Below are positions 4,181 to 7,777 of a DNA stretch of 7,777 bases, piece after piece. The first letter of the stretch is position 1. The number at the start of each line of letters is the position of its first letter. Under the pieces are notes generated by a model. It searched no databases and was not told the origin of the DNA. It was given only the letters and a program-made list of their open reading frames with translations. The translations under genes and the position numbers were made by a program. Source of the stretch: Synergistaceae bacterium (GTDB taxonomy: Bacteria; Synergistota; Synergistia; Synergistales; Synergistaceae); NCBI GenBank assembly GCA_031271065.1, contig JAISWP010000071.1:1-7777 (forward strand), written 5' to 3'.

Positions 4181-7100
4181 ATGTCGCTATTGCATGTAGG
4201 GCTGGATATAGGGTCTACGACAGCCAAGGCTGTGGTCCTCGACGAGGACGACCGCCTCATACACAGTCTTTATCGCAGGCATTACGCCGATATTCACACC
4301 ACCGCCGGCGATATAATGAACGAACTGAACGACAATTACGGCGGTTCCATGATAACGGTGGCTTTGGCGGGTTCCGGCGCTTTGGCCATGGCCGAAGGGA
4401 TGAGTGTCCCCTTCGCCCAGGAGCTGGTCGCCTGCAAAGCCAGCGTCGAGCGTTATCTCAAGGGGGTGGACGTCAGCATAGAACTCGGCGGCGAGGATGC
4501 TAAACTGACGTTTTTCGACGCTTCAGGCATAGATCAGAGGATGAACGAGACCTGCGCGGGAGGGACCGGGGCGTTTCTGGACCAGATGGCAGCTCTCCTT
4601 GGCACCGACGCCGCCGGGCTCGACGAACTGGCGAAGGACTCCAAAACGATCTATCCGATAGCGTCCAGGTGCGGCGTATTCGCCAAGACGGATGTTCAGC
4701 CCCTTCTGAACGACGGGGCGTCGAAAGCGGACATAGCCGCGTCCATCTTTCAGGCGATAGTGAACCAGACCATAAGCGGACTCGCCTGCGGACGCCGGAT
4801 ATCGGGCAGGGTCGCGTTCCTCGGAGGTCCCCTTTACTTCCTGCCGGAACTCAGGAAGCGCTTTACCGAGACTCTCGGCCTGAGAGAAGATCAGTGCATC
4901 TCCCCGGAGAACCCGCATCTCTATGTCGCCATAGGGGCGGCCATTCTGGGAAAGCGCAGCGGTCCTCTCGATCTGGAAAAACTAAAAGACGCAGCGGCCG
5001 CGTACTTCGCAGCCAGCCGCCAGAGTTCCGTCAGCGTCCTGCCGGCCCTTTTCATGAATGAAGCCGACAGAGCCGAATTCAAAAAAAGGCACGCCCCCGG
5101 CGGGACTCGAAGAGGGAAGCTCTCGGAATATCGGGGCGATACGTATCTTGGCATAGACGTCGGGTCGACGACCACCAAAGCCGTCCTCATCGGCTCGGAG
5201 GGAGAAGTGCTTTTCACCCGTTATCGTCCCTCTGGAAACGGAGAGCCTATACGCACCGTGCGCGAGCTGCTGACGGAGCTTTACGACGAGCTGCCGGAAA
5301 GCGCGGTCATCAGGAGAAGCGGCGTCACGGGGTACGGAGAGAAGCTGATAAAAGCCGCGTTCGGAATAGACGTAGGGGAGGTCGAGACCGTCGCCCACGC
5401 CGCCGCCGCGCAGTTCGTCCTTCCGGGCGCCGACTTCGTGATAGACATCGGAGGCCAGGACATGAAGTGTCTGGGCCTGAAGGACGGTGTTATAAACAGG
5501 GTTTTTCTCAACGAGGCCTGTTCCTCGGGCTGCGGTTCGTTCCTCCAGAGTTTCGCCGAGTCGCTGGAAATGTCCGTGGAGGACTTCGCCCTGGCGGCGG
5601 AGACCTCTATGATGCCGGTCGACCTTGGTTCCCGCTGCACTGTGTTCATGAATTCCCGCGTGCGCCAGGCGCAGAAGGAGGGCGCCAGCGTCCCCGACAT
5701 ATCGTCTGGGCTGGTGTATTCCGTGGTGCGCAACGCTCTATACAAGGTGCTGAAGATACGCAGCACGGACGATCTCGGTGAGAAGATAGTTGTCCAGGGC
5801 GGAGCTTTTCGCAACGACGCGCTCCTGCGGGCCTTCGAGCTCGTCACAGGACGCGAGGTAGTGCGCCCGGAGCTGTCAGAACTCATGGGAGCATTCGGCG
5901 CCGCTCTTGCCGCCCGTGACGCGGACGGCGGGGGGGCGCTTATCGGCAGAGAAGCGGTGCGCTCCATGGAAGCGAGGACGGCCGCGGCGAGGTGCGGCGG
6001 ATGCGGAAACAGATGTATACTCACAAAGACCATCTTCGACGACGGCCGCCTGTATATCTCCGGCAACCGGTGCGAACGGGGCGCCGGCGCCGCGCCTCAG
6101 CCGGATGAAGAGCTGCCCCCCAATCTGTTCGATCGCAAATACGCGCTGCTGTTCAGCGGCCGCGGACCTCTTCCTCTCGAAGATGCTCCGCGCGGCGTGA
6201 TAGGCATTCCGCGCGTTCTCAACATGTACGAGAATTATCCGTTCTGGTTCGCTCTTTTCACGGACCTCGGATTCAGGGTAGAACTGTCGTCCGAACGCCC
6301 TCCCGAAGATCTGGGCATAGACACTATCCCCTCACAGACGGTCTGTTATCCCGCGAAAGTAGTGCACAGGCATATTCTGGATCTGCTGAACCGCGGAGTG
6401 AAGCGTATATTTTATCCGATCATCCAGATGGAATCAAAGGAATTCGGGGACTCCCACAAGCATTTCAACTGCCCGGTCGTCACCGGTTACCCCGACGTGA
6501 CGTATCTCAACATCGACGCTCTCCGGGAGATGGATGTGGATTTTCTGCGTCCGCCCCTGCCGATGGAACTGGAGGAAAAATCCGGGAGGATGAAACGCCG
6601 CTTGTACGGGGAACTGTCCCGTTTTGGGGTCACCCGCCGGGAAATCTCCCGGGCTTTCGCGGCCGCGCGCGATTCCCAGAGGTCGTTCAAGGACAGCGTC
6701 AGGCGCTGCGGCGAAGAGGTCATAGCCCGCCTGAATGAGACGGGCGGAACCGGCATAGTGCTGGCCGGACATCCTTATCATCTGGATCCGGAAGTGCACC
6801 ACGGCATACCCGATCTGATCCGCAGTTATGGAGCCGCCGTATTGACGGAGGATTCGATATGCCATCTGGCGGACGGGATAGGAGGGGTCGATCCGCTGTA
6901 TGTCATCGACCAGTGGACGTATCATTCCAGACTGTTCCGCGCCGCCTCCGTGGTCGCCAGACATCCGGATTTCGAGAACGTCCATATGGTGCAGCTCAAC
7001 TCGTTTGGGTGCGGCCTCGACGCGATAAGCGCGGACCAGGCCTCCGCCATTCTGGCCTCCCACGGCAAACTGCACACCCTCATAAAGATAGACGAGGGAA

Positions 7101-7777
7101 AGAACAACGGAGCGGTGAATATAAGGATACGCTCGCTGCTTTCGTCGGTCAAAACGCGCGGCAGGAGCGAATCGCGAGCGCCCCTGACAAGCGCTGGCGT
7201 GACGCCCCCCGCGCCCTTTCGCCCTCCATCGAGCGAGACGAGGACGGTGCTCTGTCCCCCGCTTTCCGGTCATCACTTCCATTTCATCGAGCTCGCCATG
7301 ACCGGATCGGGGATGGATTTCCGTGTGCTTCCCGAAGGGGGGAGGGAGTCGGTCGAACTGGGCCTGCGGTACGTCAACAACGACGCTTGTTATCCGGCGA
7401 TGGTAGTCGTGGGGCAGTTCCTCAAGGCTCTTAAAAGCGGAGAATACGACCCCGGCAGGACGGATTGCTTCTACGCGCAGACCGGAGGCGCGTGCAGGGC
7501 GAGCAACTATGTGCCGCTGCTGCGCCGCGCCCTCGACGCGGCCGGTTTCGAACAGGTGCGGATACTGGCGGCCAACGCCCAGGAAAACAGCGGGGCCGAA
7601 AAATTCAGAATATCCGGGGGGACCCTGTGGAGATCCCTCCTGGGCCTGCTTTACGGCGATATGCTCATGAGGCTCCTCAACAGGACGCGTCCGTATGAGA
7701 CGGTCCGCGGGGCCTCCGGCGCCCTTTATAAAAAATGGGCCGGCATCGCGGGGGATAACGTGCGCAGGGGCAGCTGG
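4181..7777 (+). CDS. Giant 2-hydroxyacyl-CoA dehydratase activase with tandem ATPase domains and DUF2229-like region (3' end cut off)
   Basis: The frame is open for 1199 codons to the window edge; proteins of this type are usually about 1400 to 1500 residues, so the C-terminus lies outside. AAAGGAGG six bases before the ATG fixes the start. Domain 1 (about residues 4-290) is a BadF/HgdC-type ATPase: DIGSTTAK (9-16), ELGGEDAKL (from 101), NETCAGGTG (C125) and SRCGVF (C164). Domain 2 (about 320-590) repeats this: DVGSTTTK (326-333), DIGGQDMK (422-429), NEACSSGCG (C447) and SRCTVF (C486). In the dimeric activator HgdC, two cysteines 39 residues apart in each subunit hold one bridging [4Fe-4S] cluster. 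Both halves here keep that 39-residue spacing, so one chain may act as the whole dimer. A four-cysteine motif follows (C605, C608, C612, C631), then a DUF2229-like domain starting near VIGIPRVLNMYENYPF (673). Later motifs are GHPYHLDPEVHHGIP (863-877) and QLNSFGCGLDAI (C944), a Pro/Ser-rich linker (about 986-1015), and C1070 and C1105 in dehydratase-like contexts. The expected role is ATP-driven low-potential electron transfer to a dehydratase or reductase; the real partner and substrate are unknown. Long open frames on the opposite strand are shadows. Confidence 0.93.
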   Translation, partial: MSLLHVGLDIGSTTAKAVVLDEDDRLIHSLYRRHYADIHTTAGDIMNELNDNYGGSMITVALAGSGALAMAEGMSVPFAQELVACKASVERYLKGVDVSIELGGEDAKLTFFDASGIDQRMNETCAGGTGAFLDQMAALLGTDAAGLDELAKDSKTIYPIASRCGVFAKTDVQPLLNDGASKADIAASIFQAIVNQTISGLACGRRISGRVAFLGGPLYFLPELRKRFTETLGLREDQCISPENPHLYVAIGAAILGKRSGPLDLEKLKDAAAAYFAASRQSSVSVLPALFMNEADRAEFKKRHAPGGTRRGKLSEYRGDTYLGIDVGSTTTKAVLIGSEGEVLFTRYRPSGNGEPIRTVRELLTELYDELPESAVIRRSGVTGYGEKLIKAAFGIDVGEVETVAHAAAAQFVLPGADFVIDIGGQDMKCLGLKDGVINRVFLNEACSSGCGSFLQSFAESLEMSVEDFALAAETSMMPVDLGSRCTVFMNSRVRQAQKEGASVPDISSGLVYSVVRNALYKVLKIRSTDDLGEKIVVQGGAFRNDALLRAFELVTGREVVRPELSELMGAFGAALAARDADGGGALIGREAVRSMEARTAAARCGGCGNRCILTKTIFDDGRLYISGNRCERGAGAAPQPDEELPPNLFDRKYALLFSGRGPLPLEDAPRGVIGIPRVLNMYENYPFWFALFTDLGFRVELSSERPPEDLGIDTIPSQTVCYPAKVVHRHILDLLNRGVKRIFYPIIQMESKEFGDSHKHFNCPVVTGYPDVTYLNIDALREMDVDFLRPPLPMELEEKSGRMKRRLYGELSRFGVTRREISRAFAAARDSQRSFKDSVRRCGEEVIARLNETGGTGIVLAGHPYHLDPEVHHGIPDLIRSYGAAVLTEDSICHLADGIGGVDPLYVIDQWTYHSRLFRAASVVARHPDFENVHMVQLNSFGCGLDAISADQASAILASHGKLHTLIKIDEGKNNGAVNIRIRSLLSSVKTRGRSESRAPLTSAGVTPPAPFRPPSSETRTVLCPPLSGHHFHFIELAMTGSGMDFRVLPEGGRESVELGLRYVNNDACYPAMVVVGQFLKALKSGEYDPGRTDCFYAQTGGACRASNYVPLLRRALDAAGFEQVRILAANAQENSGAEKFRISGGTLWRSLLGLLYGDMLMRLLNRTRPYETVRGASGALYKKWAGIAGDNVRRGSW

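Noticed and set aside
5281..6066. A 261-codon open frame on the minus strand inside the activase gene
   Set aside because: The plus-strand frame here carries all conserved activase motifs (DIGGQD, C447, C486). The minus-strand product is a low-complexity Ser/Arg/Pro-rich shadow with no recognisable family.
6434..7282. A 282-codon open frame on the minus strand inside the activase gene
   Set aside because: Antisense shadow of GC-rich coding DNA; the plus-strand protein is continuous and family-like across it.
1..7777. CRISPR array, insertion sequence ends, or an intact phage or defence gene
   Set aside because: No regularly spaced repeats, transposase motifs or paired terminal inverted repeats were seen. 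The encapsulin-like remnant is a HK97-fold relative but does not by itself indicate a prophage.

Overview
This is a GC-rich bacterial window, apparently from an anaerobe. The evidence is a biotin-dependent-type carboxyltransferase subunit with no biotin domain of its own, a very large 2-hydroxyacyl-CoA dehydratase activase (BadF/HgdC type), and a QueG-related double-cluster iron-sulfur protein. Large fused CoA activases of this kind are typical of strict anaerobes such as Synergistota, Clostridia and Negativicutes. A Synergistota-like source is my best guess, but it rests on gene content only. ATA (Ile) and AGG (Arg) are common codons in the large genes.

The left half (1 to about 3508) is read from the minus strand. 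From its upstream end it holds: tRNA-Leu(UAG) with a consensus promoter; a decayed piece of an NAD-dependent epimerase/dehydratase; a carboxyltransferase (OadA/5S type) with a clear promoter, a strong Shine-Dalgarno and a TTG start; tRNA-Leu(CAG), whose promoter lies inside a perfect 13-bp inverted repeat; a two-cluster iron-sulfur protein; and, at the window edge, a start-less reading frame that resembles the C-terminal end of a family 1 encapsulin shell protein.

The right half (3509 to 7777) is read from the plus strand. After a divergent intergenic region it holds a small protein with one membrane segment, of unknown function, then a giant CoA-enzyme activase that is still open at the window end after 1199 codons. 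This protein has two tandem ASKHA-type ATPase domains, each keeping the cysteine pair expected to bind the [4Fe-4S] cluster, followed by a four-cysteine motif, a DUF2229-like domain and a dehydratase-like C-terminal part.

The intact metabolic genes fit fermentation of amino or organic acids through CoA esters, but nothing here shows that the carboxyltransferase and the activase act in one pathway. No CRISPR array, insertion sequence or intact phage gene was seen. The two gene remnants (encapsulin-like and epimerase-like) are the parts a standard annotation would most likely miss.
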